DNA of 64,000 nt from Chaetomium olivaceum. Taxonomy: Eukaryota > Ascomycota > Sordariomycetes > Sordariales > Chaetomiaceae. Shown here piece by piece: positions 1-11,820 of the stretch. The notes beneath the pieces are model-generated. The model ran no database searches. It worked only from the letters and a program-made list of their open reading frames with translations, and had not been told where the DNA came from. The DNA lies in contig JAYWVB010000006.1 in NCBI GenBank assembly GCA_039881045.1, positions 992,001-1,056,000 on the forward strand. The letters run 5' to 3'. Both the position numbers and the translations under genes were made by a program. The stretch's first letter is position 1, and each line of letters starts with the position of its first letter.

Positions 1-135
1 CGACCCGACACCAGCCGGGCCAAGGAAGGTCTTGGGCTTTGACGCTTCGATTCGTTCCTTGTTGGCGTCACTCTAGACACAGCCCCTTCACACCACCCCC
101 TTTGGAGTTTAGACCCACACTAGGCTGCCCAAGCA

Positions 136-2109
136 ATGTCCACCATGGAGCCGGACGAGAACTCCCCCAACCCATCCCCCGAGACGATCTCGTCTCCGCG
201 TCCTTCTTCCAGCTCAACCCACATCGCCGTAGACATGCACGGAACCCCGGAAGAGGAGCTCTACGCCACGGCCGAAGCCATGCGGGAGGCCATGCTGAGG
301 CTCACCGGGAGCCTAAGCAAAGCAACCGGCAGAGCGGGCAACACCACCACTGACGGCTCCCTCCCTCCCTTCGCACCAACTCCGCCACCTCCGGCAACCC
401 AACCCCCGGCGGCAGCCGCAACAGCGAGTACTACGAGCAGCAACAACAACCAGAAGAAGAAGAGGACGACGACCTCAACCCCACCACCGCCAACCCAGCC
501 GAGGGCGCCGGAGACGACCAAGGAGAAGACCTCAGCAACCTCGACCTGTCCACGGCCTTCGCCTTCGACCGCGACATGTCGCGCTACCCGGCCTCCATGA
601 CCAGCTCGGTGCGCGACCACGTGTACGAGGGCGGCCTGCGCTACCACGCCTACCGCGCCGGCCGCTACGCGTTTCCCAACGACGAGACGGAGCAGAATCG
701 CGATGATATGAAGCACACCATGACGCTGATGCTGTGCAGGGGTGCGTATTTTTATGCGCCCGTCGAGGCGGTGCTGGAGGAGGGCGGGGAGGTGTTGGAT
801 TTGGGTACGTTTTCTTTTTTTTCTTTTTGGTTTGTTGTTCTTTGTGTTGGAGCTGCTCTGGGGAGGGAATGGGGAATGAGGTTTGGCAAGAGGAGGGATG
901 GGTGGACGGAGTGTGGTTGAAGTTGGAGCAAGGGGAAAGGAGAGGCGTCATCGCCGGGGTCCGGAAAAGTCTCAGATCGGGGTCTTAGGTCGCCATCTTC
1001 CGCCCACAAGAGACAGAGGCTGACTTGACTGCGCACAACAGGCACGGGGACCGGAATATGGGCTATGGAACGTAAGTGGTCTGAATTTCTTTTTTTCTGA
1101 GCGTCTGAGCACAAGCGTTAGACGGTGCACCCGTCGCACCTGTCTTACATGCTGTGCCTGTCCACAGCCTGACGCGTTTGTGCTTCGCTTCATTGGCGCG
1201 GAGGACGGACTGGTGAAACTTGACATGAGTTGAGTCTGCCACTGGGGTCTGTCGTCATCTGGCCCGCCGAGACGGACAGACGCCGTTTTGTCCAGCATCA
1301 CTGGCCTCCACCCCTGAACTACAATACCAAGGCCAACCAAGCTAACGTACCCAGTCGGCGACAAATACCCCAACTCCACCATAACCGGCATCGACCTCTC
1401 TCCCATCCAGCCCAACTACGTGCCCGAAAACGTCCACTTCTTCGTAGACGACTTTGAAGAGGAATGGCTCGACCCCGAAAACAAATACGACTTCATCCAC
1501 ATCCGCCACACCCTGCACTCAGTCCAAGACCTCGAGACGCTCTTGCAGCGAGTATTACGGTACGCCCCCAATCCCGCCTCTCTCTCGCCCCAACCTACTA
1601 CACCTCCCCTCCCCCGCCCCATACTAACCGGCCCCCCCCCTTTTTCCACCAGCCACCTCAAACCCGGCGGCTATTTCGAAGCGCAAGAACTCGCGACGGA
1701 CCCCGTCGCCGACGACGACACGCTCACCCCGGAGACGCCCTACGCGCTGCGCGACTACATCCACTACCTCGCGGCGGGGATGGCGGTGATGGGCTCGCAG
1801 GCGCACGCCATCCTGACCCTGCCCGAAAAGATGCGCGCCGCGGGCTTCGCCGACGTGCGCAGGACGACCCACAAGTGCCCCGTCGGCGTGTGGGCGCGCG
1901 ACAAGCGCATGCGTTTCTGCGGCCTGTTCCTGCGCACGGCGCTGATGGATGGGCTGCGCGGCCTGAGCAGGCGGCCGCTGACGGCGCTGGGGTGGACGCC
2001 GGTGCAGATCGAGATCTTTTTGGTGGAGGTGCGGAAGGCGCTGATGGAGCAGGGCGTGCATTCGTATTTTACGCTGAATGTGGTCAGGGGGAGGAAGCCG
2101 GTTGATTGA
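136..2109 (+). CDS. LaeA-like SAM-dependent methyltransferase, frame break near the 5' end
   Basis: Class I SAM-dependent methyltransferase of the fungal LaeA/UMTA-like family; the members known are regulators or natural-product enzymes, but the substrate here is unknown. The coding path I see is 136-804, 1042-1071, 1355-1559 and 1653-2109, with phases that agree at all three introns. The domain shows the family pre-motif YHAYRAGRYAFPNDE, the SAM-binding glycine loop LDLGTGTGIWAME split across the 30-nt second exon, GIDLSPIQP (acidic residue binding the ribose), FIHIRHTLHS and LKPGGYFEAQE. The N-terminal 100 or so residues are Pro/Ser/Gln-rich and probably disordered. Oddity: the start ATG at 136 is in frame 1, but from about position 375 the convincing frame is frame 0 (NSEYYEQQQQPEEEEDDD). 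No GT lies between 231 and 427, so an intron does not explain the switch. It is a one-base indel in the C-rich stretch near 350-380, real or an assembly error. The next downstream ATG in the good frame is at 576. Confidence 0.8.
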
Positions 2110-3110
2110 GCTTTCTTTTGCGTTTTCTTCTTCTTCTTCGGAAGCATCATTGCATGGGAAGGGTGGTGAGCGGGGTTGGCCTGTCTCGCGCCCGTTTCTC
2201 GAGGGGTTTTGGCTGGGAAGGAAAAACGGACAGCTTGGGAAGGCTAAAACTTCCGACGGCACGGTGGTGGCTGGTCGGGCTATTCATGGGGCTGGGCTGA
2301 GTACTTCTCAAGAGGGCAGGGCCCCACGACGGTGTTGTTGCGCTGTGCTGGCGGTATGGCGTTGCCGGTGTGCTTCTCTCGGCGGGGTTTGCTATTCCGG
2401 ATCGCCAAATACCGCACCTCGGGGACCGATTCCCGCCAAGCGCCGGTTGCGAATCGGCAGCACACGCTGCCCTGGTTTCGGGTCGAAAAGATACACAGTT
2501 AGCCGCCGGGCTGGGTAGGGGAGGCCGTCCCCGCGCTGCGGTATGACGGTGCCGCATTAACAACACGGTCACAACGTGACGAGCACGACTTTCGATTTTC
2601 TTTCTCCAGGAGCTTAGAGGTTGCACCACAAGGGGTCTTTTGGATGATACCAGGGATACACATGGCGGGCATAAGGGGTAGGACGGGGTGGTTGGAGCAT
2701 ATGGAGCATTGTTTGAAGCAAACTACTGTCGGCGTCCTTGCATTTGTGTTGAGCATACTGCATGACAGTCGGGCTGGTTGTGGGGGGTTGCGGGCTGGGC
2801 CATGCTGGGCCTAATAATACGGATTTGGGACACACATGGGGGGCATTTAAGGGGCGAGCAGAAGGCGCGGTTGCAAAATATGGGCATGGCAGTGAGCCGT
2901 GGAGCAAATACCATAATGTTGAACCAAACAGCTGTACTCTTGTCAAGGAGTTTCTACTGGCAGTTATGCCATTACATGCAAGTTCGACGCCATCCAGTAC
3001 ATCACACTGAATATGGCGTACGACGAATCCACAGACAGACAGAGTAACTTAGCGCTTAAATAGGTGGCTACCAGCAACACCCGAATAATACACCGCACCC
3101 GCTGCCCTCG
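2110..3110. other. Intergenic, converging 3' ends
   Basis: About 1 kb between the convergent methyltransferase and homogentisate dioxygenase genes. It must contain both 3' UTRs. The small open frames here have no recognisable protein character and I see no repeat or RNA gene. Confidence 0.5.
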
Positions 3111-4632
3111 TTAGGCACTCCCATCCCTCTTCTTCCAATGCACCTTAACCCCACCCCAGCTATGATCCGAATACTCGGCCTGCACCTTCTGGCACGTCTT
3201 CAGCCCCCAGTCTGACACCCCCATCATCAGACAGCTCTCAAACATAAACGCACAGCTGCCCTCCCCAACCTTGGCCGGCTTCAGCTCAGCGTTACGAGCA
3301 CCCTCATAACTCTCGGCATCCGGCCCATGCCCACTCATGACATTATGCAGGCTCGCCCCGCCCGGCACAAACCCTCCACGGCCACCCTTCTTGGCATCAT
3401 ACCCGCCCCTGATCAAACCCATGAACTCGCTCATGGTGTTGCGGTGGTACCAGGGCGGGCGGAAGGTATCCTCGCCGACCAGCCAGCGGGGCGGGAAGAT
3501 AACAAAGTCAGCCACGGACATGCCCAGCTTGTCCGACGGCGCCGACAGCACCGTGAAGATGCTCGGGTCCGGGTGGTCGAACGAGATGGACCCGATGGTG
3601 TTGAAGCGGCCGAGGTCGTACTTGTACGGGTAGTAGTTGCCGTGCCAGGCAACAACATCAAAGGGCGTGTGGCGCTGCGTCGTGCGATACAACGCATTAT
3701 TGAACTTGGCCGTCACCACAAACTCATCCCTCCCATCCGACGCCGTGGTCCCCAGCCCATCATCATCAAAGCTCGCCACCGGCGCCTGAAAGTCCCTCGC
3801 GTTCGCCAGCCCATTACTCCCAATCGGCCCCAGCTCCGGCAGCACAAACCGGCCCTGGAACAGCTCCAACGCATACCCCCTCGCCGCCACCCCATCCACC
3901 AGCCTCACCTGATACCTTACCCCGCGGGGGATCACACAAATCTCCATCGGCCTCACCAACAGCCAGCCCATCTCGGTCCGCACATCCAGCACCCCCTCCT
4001 GCGGCACAATCAGCATCTCGCCATCCGCCGAGTAAAACACCTCCCTCTCCCCCATCGACCTCCCCGCCGCATACACATACATCGCACACCCCTGCTTCAG
4101 CGCGGGGTCGCCCGCGCCCGCCACCAGATGCAAGCCCGCGACAAAATCCGCCGCGCTCGCGGCGTCGTGGTCAAAGGGGTCCCAGCGCAGCTGGTTGGGG
4201 AGGTAGTGCAGCTTGGCACGGAACGACTCCTCGCCGCCGCCGCCGCCGCCGCCCAGGCCGACGAGGGATTCGTTGGCGGGTGGGGCGGGAGTGAAGGGCG
4301 GGTGGGCGCAGGCGGGCAGGATGCGGTAGAGCCAGGACTGTTTGTTTTCGTGGCGCGGCGCGGTGAAAGCGGTGCCCGAGAGCTTTTCGGCGTAGAGGCC
4401 TAAGGGCGGCTTTTGTGGGGAGTTTTGGGCGGTGGGCAGGGCGCCGGGGACGGCTTCGGTTCTGTGAGAGGGGGGGAGGGGCAGGGAGTGGTTAGTTGGT
4501 GTGGTGGGTTTGAGGTGGGTGGGTGGTGGATGGGGGATGGTGGAGCTGGGAGGAGGGTGCATACTCGAAGTAGGAATCGAAGCCATTTTGGTATTGGTAC
4601 TTTTCCTCTAGGTCAAACTTCGTGACGGGCAT
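3111..4632 (-). CDS. hmgA: Homogentisate 1,2-dioxygenase
   Basis: Fe(II) ring-cleavage enzyme of phenylalanine/tyrosine catabolism, converting homogentisate to maleylacetoacetate; cytosolic in fungi. Two exons, 4632-4565 and 4461-3111, give 472 aa, the usual family length of about 450-475. The start gives MPVTKF, matching the family, and the first exon encodes YQNGFDSYFE; joined to exon 2 it reads into AVPGALPTAQNSPQKPP and GLYAEKLSGTAFTAPRHENK. The iron-site region is intact: WYHRNTMSEFMGL near residue 362 (His and Glu ligands) and LHNVMSGHGPD near residue 398 (His ligand and family signature). Other conserved blocks are PNQLRWDPF, IPRGVRY, ELGPIGSNGLANARDFQ and WHGNYYPYKYDLGRFN. Slightly unusual are a GGGGGGG run near residue 80 and a short insertion in the N-terminal half. 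The other genes of the pathway (maleylacetoacetate isomerase, fumarylacetoacetase), often clustered with it in fungi, are not in the window. Confidence 0.97.
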
Positions 4633-5580
4633 CGTGGCGGTAGCTCCAAGCTGGAGGACGGCAGGCAACGGTCGTGAACGGTCTCGGTTTAGGTCGGTTT
4701 GTTCTTGTTCGGTGGTGGTTGAACTATTATAGAATGACGAAGCAATCGGAAACTCGGGCCACGGAAGGGAGTAGAGTACACTAATAAAGAATCCATCCTG
4801 CCAGTTCGGTTGCACCTCCGATTGCATGTGCCGTCATAGCCTTCGGTTTTGCAACTGGGAGCTTTCCCGAGCTTCCCAGTTCCGCACCTTGACGGGAGGG
4901 GAGCCCACCATAAAGGCCGAAGATAGCCGGTTGTATGCGCCGCACATCCCCCAGGCACCTTCTGGCCAGGAAAGCCGAACTTCCATCAAAGAAAACAAGC
5001 TCGTGTAATCCGCATAGTAAGGTAGAAAAACAATAAAACAAAACGAGATAGAGATAATGAACAAGAAACATAGTAACCAAGTAAAAGAAACGTATATAGA
5101 TTAAAATTGTCCTCCGGACAGGATAAATGATTTTTGTAAGACTTTCGGAATTGTTGTTCCCTTCCGACAACTCGAGCTTCCCGTCTCTACTTGGAGTTCG
5201 GCCTTTTATGCCTATGAGGTGGGGTGGGGAGAGCAACTGACACAGTACAGGTCATATTTCTGCAGTCACACAAACACCTCACCATAGTACAAGAGAAAGG
5301 GAAACGATCGGCTTAATGGGTGTGAATCATGTGATGTTATGTTGGTTGATAAGCTCAGGGGTCAGATGCAACGCCGATCACGCCGCTCAACAGAGACAAA
5401 CATACAGCAGCAAACGGCGACAAGTTCAGATGCCAATTTCCCCAATACTACTTGGCTAACTACAAGACGCGGCGTAAGAAAACATGAAAGGAGGCGACAC
5501 TGCTAAGAGAACCAGACTAAACCACACCGCAAAAACTTCCTCATACCATCATCATCACCCAACCCCTCCAACTAACCCGC
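4633..5580. other. Intergenic, dioxygenase promoter side
   Basis: Upstream region of the dioxygenase and downstream region of the VIP1-like gene, moderately AT-rich between about 5000 and 5480. No protein-like open frame, repeat or RNA gene recognised. Confidence 0.4.
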
Positions 5581-6537
5581 CTAGTGAATGGTCTCCGGAT
5601 TCCCCGTCCCCGACGGCGCAACCGGCTTCTGCGCGTTCTCAGTCGCAACCGCATCAGCCGGTGCGCCACCAGGAACGTCCTTCTTCTCCGACCCCTCTGC
5701 CGCGGCAGAAGCAGCAGCAGCCCCCTCCGCACCGCCCTGCTGGAACCTACCAAGCACCTTGTCCAGCCCCAGCCCCTTGTACAGGCTCCCGCCCGTCTCC
5801 TCCTTCTTCAACTCCGCCAACCGCCTCGCCTCGGCATGAATATCCTGCACCTGGCGCTGGCCGGTGGTATAAAAGTCCACAATACGCTTGCCCGTCGGCG
5901 TGTTGGACGCCTTCTCAAAGTAGGACCCCAGGCCCGTGAGCAGCGAGTTGGCCGGGGGGATGACGTAGTTGCCGTAGCTGGCGTAGGCGGCCTGGGCGCG
6001 GTCGGTGGCGTGGGTGCGCTCGTCGAGCTGGCGCAGGGTGCCGACGAAGCGCGACGTGATGTTGTGCTGCTCGTCCAGCGCGATGGCCTTCTGCAGGCCC
6101 TGGTCGGCGACCAGGTACCCGTGCGCGAGCACCTCGGCCAGGATCCGGCTGCGCGGCTTTTCTTCTTGCGTCAGGATCGAGTCGCGGTCCGTGTCGGTGG
6201 TGTCGCCGCCGCCGCCGCCGACGGTTTCGTGGGGCGGGGTGGAGACGTCGTCGCCCGTGACGGTGATCTCGTTGCCGCCGAGCTGGGTGTGGTTGAGGAG
6301 CAGGGCAGTGCGCGCGGCCGTCTCCTTCTCGAAGGTGACGGTGGCCGACTTCAGGCTGCCCTCGGTGGTGATGTCGATGGAGGAGATCTTGCCGCTGTGC
6401 GGGGTTAGTGGACTGTGTGCGACATGATGGAGGTGGGTTCGCGACGAGGAGGCAACTCACCAGAAGCTGAAGAAGTCCTTGATTTCCTTGTCGTCAGTCT
6501 GACTGCCGACATTCTTGACGTAAACGGTAGTCGCCAT
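5581..6537 (-). CDS. vip1: VIP1-like RRM protein
   Basis: Fungal RRM protein annotated in relatives as actin cytoskeleton protein VIP1; its biochemical role is not settled. Two exons, 6537-6461 and 6394-5581, give 296 aa. The single 66-nt intron has donor GTGAGT and a CTAACCCC branch region ahead of CACAG. The N-terminal RRM spans residues 1-80: TVYVKNVG is RNP2-like, ISSIDITTEG and KSATVTFEKETAARTALLLN form the RNP1-like and helical part. A Gly/Asp linker (VGGGGGDTTDTD) follows. The rest is the conserved family tail: RILAEVLAHGYLVADQ, ITSRFVGTLRQLDERTHATD, LLTGLGSYFEKASNTPTGKR and a DIHAEARRLAELKKEE helix. The last 45 residues are Ala/Gly-rich. The start is the first ATG in frame and places the RRM strand at residue 4, as usual for the family. 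Confidence 0.9.
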
Positions 6538-7120
6538 GTTGAGAGCTGTTACTGGCGATGCTCGCTGATATGCGCAGGTGATGTATGGAGTTGGGAGTCA
6601 ATGATTATTTGGGTGTTGTAAAGATTGGCCGCAGTTCGGGTTACGCAAAAAAGGACAATCGTATGATGTTTCTGGAACTGAGGGAAGTATTGGATGCGCA
6701 AGACACTCTGGCACTTTTCTAGTCGGTTGGGAGTTCGGACGCGCGTGTTCGTTGCCAAGGAGGGAGCTTGAGGGAGGGGCGAACCATGTCGTCATCTCCT
6801 GACTGCGGGGCACTGCCCGCTCTGTAAATTGTGGCTGAGCTGCGCGCGTCTTCGCTTCATGCATGTGATTGTGGATGAGAGAGGCGTGAGAGGGTCTGCC
6901 ACAACAGATGACGATTGTTCCAAGGCAGAAATTTCGATGCTGAGGACGCGTTCATTACGAGTCATTGCTAATTTTGTTGGGAAATATTTTGTACTGCGTT
7001 TCCTAGACGGTGTTCGATTGAGAGATGAACTATGGACAAACTCAAGGTTGGTTGTCGACCCCAGCGCTAACAGAACAAACTTCAGACGTGACTACAACAA
7101 GACTACCACGGTACCGCCGC
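6538..7120. other. Intergenic
   Basis: Upstream of the VIP1-like gene and downstream of the small gene at 7121-7384. AT content rises between 6900 and 7100. Nothing recognised. Confidence 0.4.
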
Positions 7121-7384
7121 TCATTTACTTGGTTGGAACCCTTTCTCAAACTTCTTCTCAACCTCATCCTCCATGGGCCCCCTGGGGTTGGATGTCAAAT
7201 GCTACTGAGTGTTAGCGGAGTGCCCAGCACTTTTTGAGCCCGAGGGAAAGCCAACCTCCAGAGCTTCCTTGTTAACGTCTTCCTTGTTTGTGGCGTCGTC
7301 GACTCCCTTGCCAGACGCAGGCGCATCATGCATTTGCTTGCCTGACGACCGCTCAGGGGGAGGTGATTGACCGCGCTCGGGCAT
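7121..7384 (-). CDS. Small hydrophilic fungal protein, two exons
   Basis: Predicted 69-aa protein of unknown function. Exon 1 (7384-7256) begins MPERGQSPPPERSSGKQM and continues with DDATNKEDVNKEALE. Exon 2 (7201-7121) gives HLTSNPRGPMEDEVEKKFEK and a short tail ending in a TGA at 7123-7121. The 54-nt intron has a GTTGGC donor (weak), a clear GCTAAC branch site and ends TAG. The pattern of a charged, Gly/Pro-rich N-terminus followed by SNPxxPMExxVExKF resembles small conserved proteins I associate with filamentous ascomycetes, but I cannot name the family. It has no signal peptide and no membrane segment. If the intron is not used, the protein stops after residue 60 at 7202. Confidence 0.55.
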
Positions 7385-8113
7385 TTTGGATTGTTGCGAG
7401 GATTTGTTTTGTTAAATTACTTCGTAGATGGTATTGCGCAGTCTTGCACAGAAACTGGGGTCGACAGCTGTTAGAACAAGTTGCCAAGAAAGGAACCCAA
7501 GCTTCCCTCTCACTTACAAGCATGCAATGTTTAGTTTTGTTTGCAAGATATGTATGTTTAAATGTGCAATTGTTGTTCAGCAATAAACCGAACTCAGAGC
7601 TACAGCTAAAGATGCTCGACTTTTATAGGAGAGAGAGCTGCCCCTTGACATCAGAGCTCCTCTTCTCCGTCATTCAATGCATTACATCATGACCTTCGGC
7701 AGTACCTTGCTGGCTGCCGCTGACCTTCAGTGGTCCCATCTTTCTTGGCATGCAACCCTGAATTACTGGTGGGGTCTTCTGTTTCGTGTAACCGTTGGGT
7801 GGGGGCTCTCTGCCGTGCTCCTCCGCCTTTCTCCAAACCACCACCACCACAACAGGCCGCATAAACGGCCATAGTACCGTGCCATGCCGTTCGTTGACTA
7901 GCTTATTTGGTCTCTTTTGTTTTGACCGCCAGCTGGTGAAACACTCCTTCTCGCTCGCACTTGAGCTCAGAAATTAGGGTCTCCAACTGCGACACCGCAA
8001 CTCATTCCCTAGTCGGGCTAGAGGCGGACCGACAGTACAAAGCAGCTGCTTTCCTTCCATTGAACAACGTGTTTTCCACCGCCGCCAACGTCGCCATCAA
8101 CTACCGCCTCGCA
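7385..8113. other. Intergenic
   Basis: Shared upstream region between the small minus-strand gene and the coiled-coil gene. The open frames are short and lack protein character. It probably carries the promoters and the 5' UTR of the gene at 8114. Confidence 0.4.
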
Positions 8114-9552
8114 ATGCCCGATCTCAACTCCGTTCCGCCCTCACCACACCCACTCGCAGCATTGTCGCGCCGTGCATCTTCTCAACAAATGCCGCCCCGC
8201 CCGCGCTAGGCTCGCCTTCGCTCAACATCCTCCCCTCGAACCAGAGCACCGTTAACGCCTCCGCTTCGTCGAGTCTGCCATCTCCGGGGTTTCAGCAGTC
8301 GACCTCCCTTCCCGGCCCTACAATGAACGATAATACTGGTGTCGGGCCCGGGCCCGGACCTCTGCGGCATCCCCGCCCCTTGACAGCGGCAGATCTCCAC
8401 CTCGAGCTCGAGAAGGAACAGGAGGCAGTGGTATGTAAGATCTCGGCATAAACACCTCCCCCACACGAGCTACACCCCAACTGACACTGCATTACCCAGG
8501 TCAACCGCCTCACCCGAGAACTCTCGATCCTCCGCGCCGCGCAGAACGCTTCGGTCGTCTCGAACGCCTCCTCCACCTCCGCCAGCGCGTCGGGTACCGA
8601 GCCCGGCCAGTGGGGTGATATCCCCCAACCCAGCCTAGGCACGAGTCACTACCAACCCGTCCGCCACCAGCGCACCTCGTCGAGCGCCAGCGCCCGCAGC
8701 CTCACTGCCAACGCCGGCTCCGTATCCGCCTCGCTCGCAGGCATATCCTCCCCCGTCCCCGTCCGGCCCACCGCTCAAACCCCAATCGCCATCGGCGGCA
8801 TCGCCCTCAGCAGACAAAACAGCAGCGCCTCCCGCCGCAGCCGCACCGGCTCTCCCTCCCCAGCGGCGCACAGAAGCAGCAGCAGCAGCCACCCCTACCA
8901 CCACCACCACACCCCCGGCAGCGAACCGGGTTCCCTCCCCGGCTACTTCACCTCGCGCATGCCGATGCCAATCCCAATGCGGTCGTCACAATCCGGCACG
9001 GGCACCGCGACGGGGACGGGCACGACGCCCACCTCGGCCGCCGCCACCCCGGCCACGGCCGCGAGCGAGCTGTCCCCGGGCATCCTGCCCGCCACGTCGC
9101 GGTACGAGGAGACGGCGCTGCGCCGCGCTGAGCTCGAGGAGTACAAGCGCGAGAACGAGGCCCTGCGCCGGAGGGTGCGCGAGCTGGAGAAGCTGGTGCG
9201 GGATGCGGCCGCGTTGAAGCACGACGGTGGTAATGGCGGGGCGTTGGGGGACGCGCAGTCGCAGTCACAGTTGCAGTCTCAGCAGTCACAACAGGTGCAG
9301 TCTCAGCAGCAGTCCCAGCAACAGGGACAGATACCGTCACAGATACAGGGACAGATACTGTCGCAGCCGCAGCCGCAGCCCATATCGCAGCAGCAACAGG
9401 CGGCGAGGCGGCGGGCGGTGAGCACGGCCAGCGCGGCGGGGAGTGCGGTGGGTGTGGGCGTGCCGGAGGAGGAGGTTGGCGTGGGGGAGAGCGCTGCTAG
9501 TGGGGGCGCTGGGCGGGGGAGGGGCCGTGGGAGGGCGGGGAGGGGGGATTGA
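8114..9552 (+). CDS. Conserved fungal coiled-coil/Gln-rich protein, frame uncertainty near 8172-8209
   Basis: Unknown function; the architecture (Ser-rich disordered N-terminus, conserved central helix, C-terminal coiled coil) fits a broadly conserved Pezizomycotina protein. The start gives MPDLNSVPPSPHPLAAL. A canonical intron removes 8431-8499 (donor GTATGT, CCCAG acceptor) and joins LTAADLHLELEKEQEAV to VNRLTRELSILRAA, a long helix. A second coiled coil is YEETALRRAELEEYKRENEA to about residue 345. It is followed by a Gln-rich tract (QSQSQLQSQQSQQVQ and similar, about 9250-9400) and a Gly/Arg tail. Oddity: the first 90 bases are in frame 2, the rest in frame 1. Either a 38-nt intron (8172-8209, GTGCAT...CTAG, very short for fungi) or a one-base indel in the GCCGCCCCGCCCGC stretch links them. 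Without repair the protein would start at the ATG near 8323. Confidence 0.7.
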
Positions 9553-11820
9553 GTCCGTCACTGGGTGTGGGTTTGGAGCTGGGTTGGAATGGGGGAGTGA
9601 GCTGAGCTGAGCTGAGCTGGGCGGAGTGGGCTGGGTTGGGCGAGACCGGAGGGTTTGCTCTGCTTGCTCTCTGTCTACGTTCCGTTGTTTTGTCCCCCGT
9701 CATTCCCTTCCCTCTCCCTTTCTTTTAGGTGGGCTTACCCAGTTCCTGGCTCAAGACGCGAGAGTACAGATTATCCTGTCTTTCTCGTCTCGTTTTCTCT
9801 TCGCTGCCCGCGGGCCTCCGGCTATCCGGGATTATTGCTTTTGCTGCTAGATGTGGTGTGGGTGTGGTACTTGGCTAGGGGTTGGTTGGTGGCGTCTGTG
9901 CGTTGGGGAAAAAATGGGGGTGTCGAGGGAATTTCCGCTTTTTTCTTTTCTTTCTATTTTTTTTTATTTTTTTGTTTGCCCGTTGCCCCCCGGGTCAAAT
10001 GAGCTCGCTCGCATCTCTACTCTGCTCTTTGTTGGTTGCTGCTTGGATGGGATGGAGCTGCGAAGGATACTGGTAGGTATTGGGAATGGAATGGTCTGAT
10101 GGATATGCCACCTGTCTGCTGTAGCTTTTTTGTGCTTGGGTTTTGTGCTATGGTAGCTATGCGAGGTGCTGCCTTGTATTCCGTCGTGGCGTGCTTGGGG
10201 CGCCGAGATAGTAATAGTATTTATTTACAAGGGAATGAGTGAGTGCCGATATGGTGATATAGGTCAGGTCTGCTAGGGGTACTATTAGGCGAGTGCGATG
10301 TCGGAGCGCGAAGTGCTGAGTGAGTGCGTAAAGTGCGAAGTGCGAAGTGCTACACACCATGATCTTAAAAGGGATTGGCCTACCTCCTTCCGGGTTCCAG
10401 TGGTCCGATGTACTTCGAAGAGAAAAAGCCCAGAGACACCAATAGTTTATGGGGCGGTGAGCTCATATCTTTGGTAGGAACATCTATAGTGTGTAGTGCG
10501 ATCGCTTCGCCAAGGTCAAGCTGCTATTTTGTCTAGATAATTCCTAGTTGGTATGACCTCCCTGCAAAATTAGCATTCGAGCTTCAATTGCAGAAATCCA
10601 GAAACTTTGCACGAAATGCTAAGTCATGTTGAATATGTGTCGCGTTGTGTTTTTTCCGGCTTCGATAGTTAAACGAGTTATGCAGAGTGACGGAATAAAA
10701 TTGAAGCGCGTTCCCCCTGTAATTACAATTCCCGAAGCTGGCATAGTTCCCTGTTGCTCCTGCAGTATCTCGAACGACCTGGAACCAACAGCCCAACACG
10801 GAGGCGCTTAGCAGGGGTTCGGCCCTCGCGTCCTCCGAGAAAGCCTTGCCCCCCTCTCGGGCATTCTCCCACCAAAAGTGCTCCGTTATCCATTTTTTCT
10901 CACAGTAAAAGCGATTATTACGGGGAACGAAAACCAAAATGCTTTCAGAACTTGGTTGCTAAAAATGTTCAGCCCACACGCGAAAAGACCTGCTATGATC
11001 TAGTCGAAAATGATAGAGGTTACACTATAGCAAGATGTATGAACCCACCAGCTATTCGTACTGGTAAGCAAGCTGCAAGGGATTCGGTATTCTGTTGGGG
11101 ATCTTCGTTTTGAGGCGCTTTTTCACACCGTCTCCATGGTGCTGGCAAGCGGACGGACACTGTACGGTTGGGTACGAGGAACGAGTGTAGAGCACGACCT
11201 GACACAGTGTTAGCTTTAAAATTGTCCGTTGCAGCCACATGAGGCCTACCACCAGGGGATGTAATTGTTATCGGGGCGGTGAACGCTTTTCCAGTTAGGT
11301 CCGGAAGTACCTGAGGTCAACCGAGACCTTGAACACTATAAACAATAGGGGAGTCGACAGGCGAGACGAGGCTGCTGGATACCGCCAGCATTACCGAAGG
11401 ATCTCGTCTTTGTTAACGCAGTTTCCTCTAGCTTCTCTCAAGCACTATCTACTGGCTCCCTGAGCTCATGATCTGAAACCTAGGTTGACCGGCAGCGTTG
11501 CGAGTGGTCAATGTCACCCACCTTGTTGCTTGGCTGCTGTGCCACACCAGGTAGTCTTGCCGAGTGCATTCAGCTGTCCAGAGGCTGCCTCTGAGGTTGG
11601 AACGATGCTGTTGTCTTTCCAGTGCCCAGTTCTTCTCTTCTCTGTTATTATTGCCATATGCTCCCGCCCTTGCCACCGCCTTTACGGCCTTCTATATAAG
11701 AAACAACACGTTGCCTTCATCACCGACAGTTATGCTCTCTTTCTCAAGTCACCCTTCGTCGAGTCCTTGGTACTTCACGGCAACACTTGAGCTTTCGTTC
11801 AAGTTTCAACGTCTCCTACC
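9553..11820. other. Long intergenic region
   Basis: About 2.3 kb. A GAGCT pentamer runs four to five times near 9598-9622, and an imperfect AAGTGCGAAGTGC repeat lies at about 10305-10352. From 10500 to 11450 the sequence is more AT-rich and has no convincing reading frame; it could be old repeat debris, but I see no diagnostic domain. The last 400 bases are the pyrimidine-rich upstream region of the gene at 11821. Confidence 0.4.

Noticed and set aside
261..716. Minus-strand open frame under the methyltransferase
   Set aside because: Low-complexity Val/Gly/Ala shadow of the Pro/Ala-rich plus-strand coding sequence.
3327..4403. Long plus-strand open frame opposite homogentisate dioxygenase
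   Set aside because: Arg/His/Pro-rich translation typical of the complement of a GC-rich gene; the minus strand encodes a clear enzyme.
10584..10937. 117-aa minus-strand frame (NRFYCEKKWITEHF...)
   Set aside because: No recognisable domain, no signal peptide, poor start context, in AT-rich intergenic DNA; could be real but I cannot support it.
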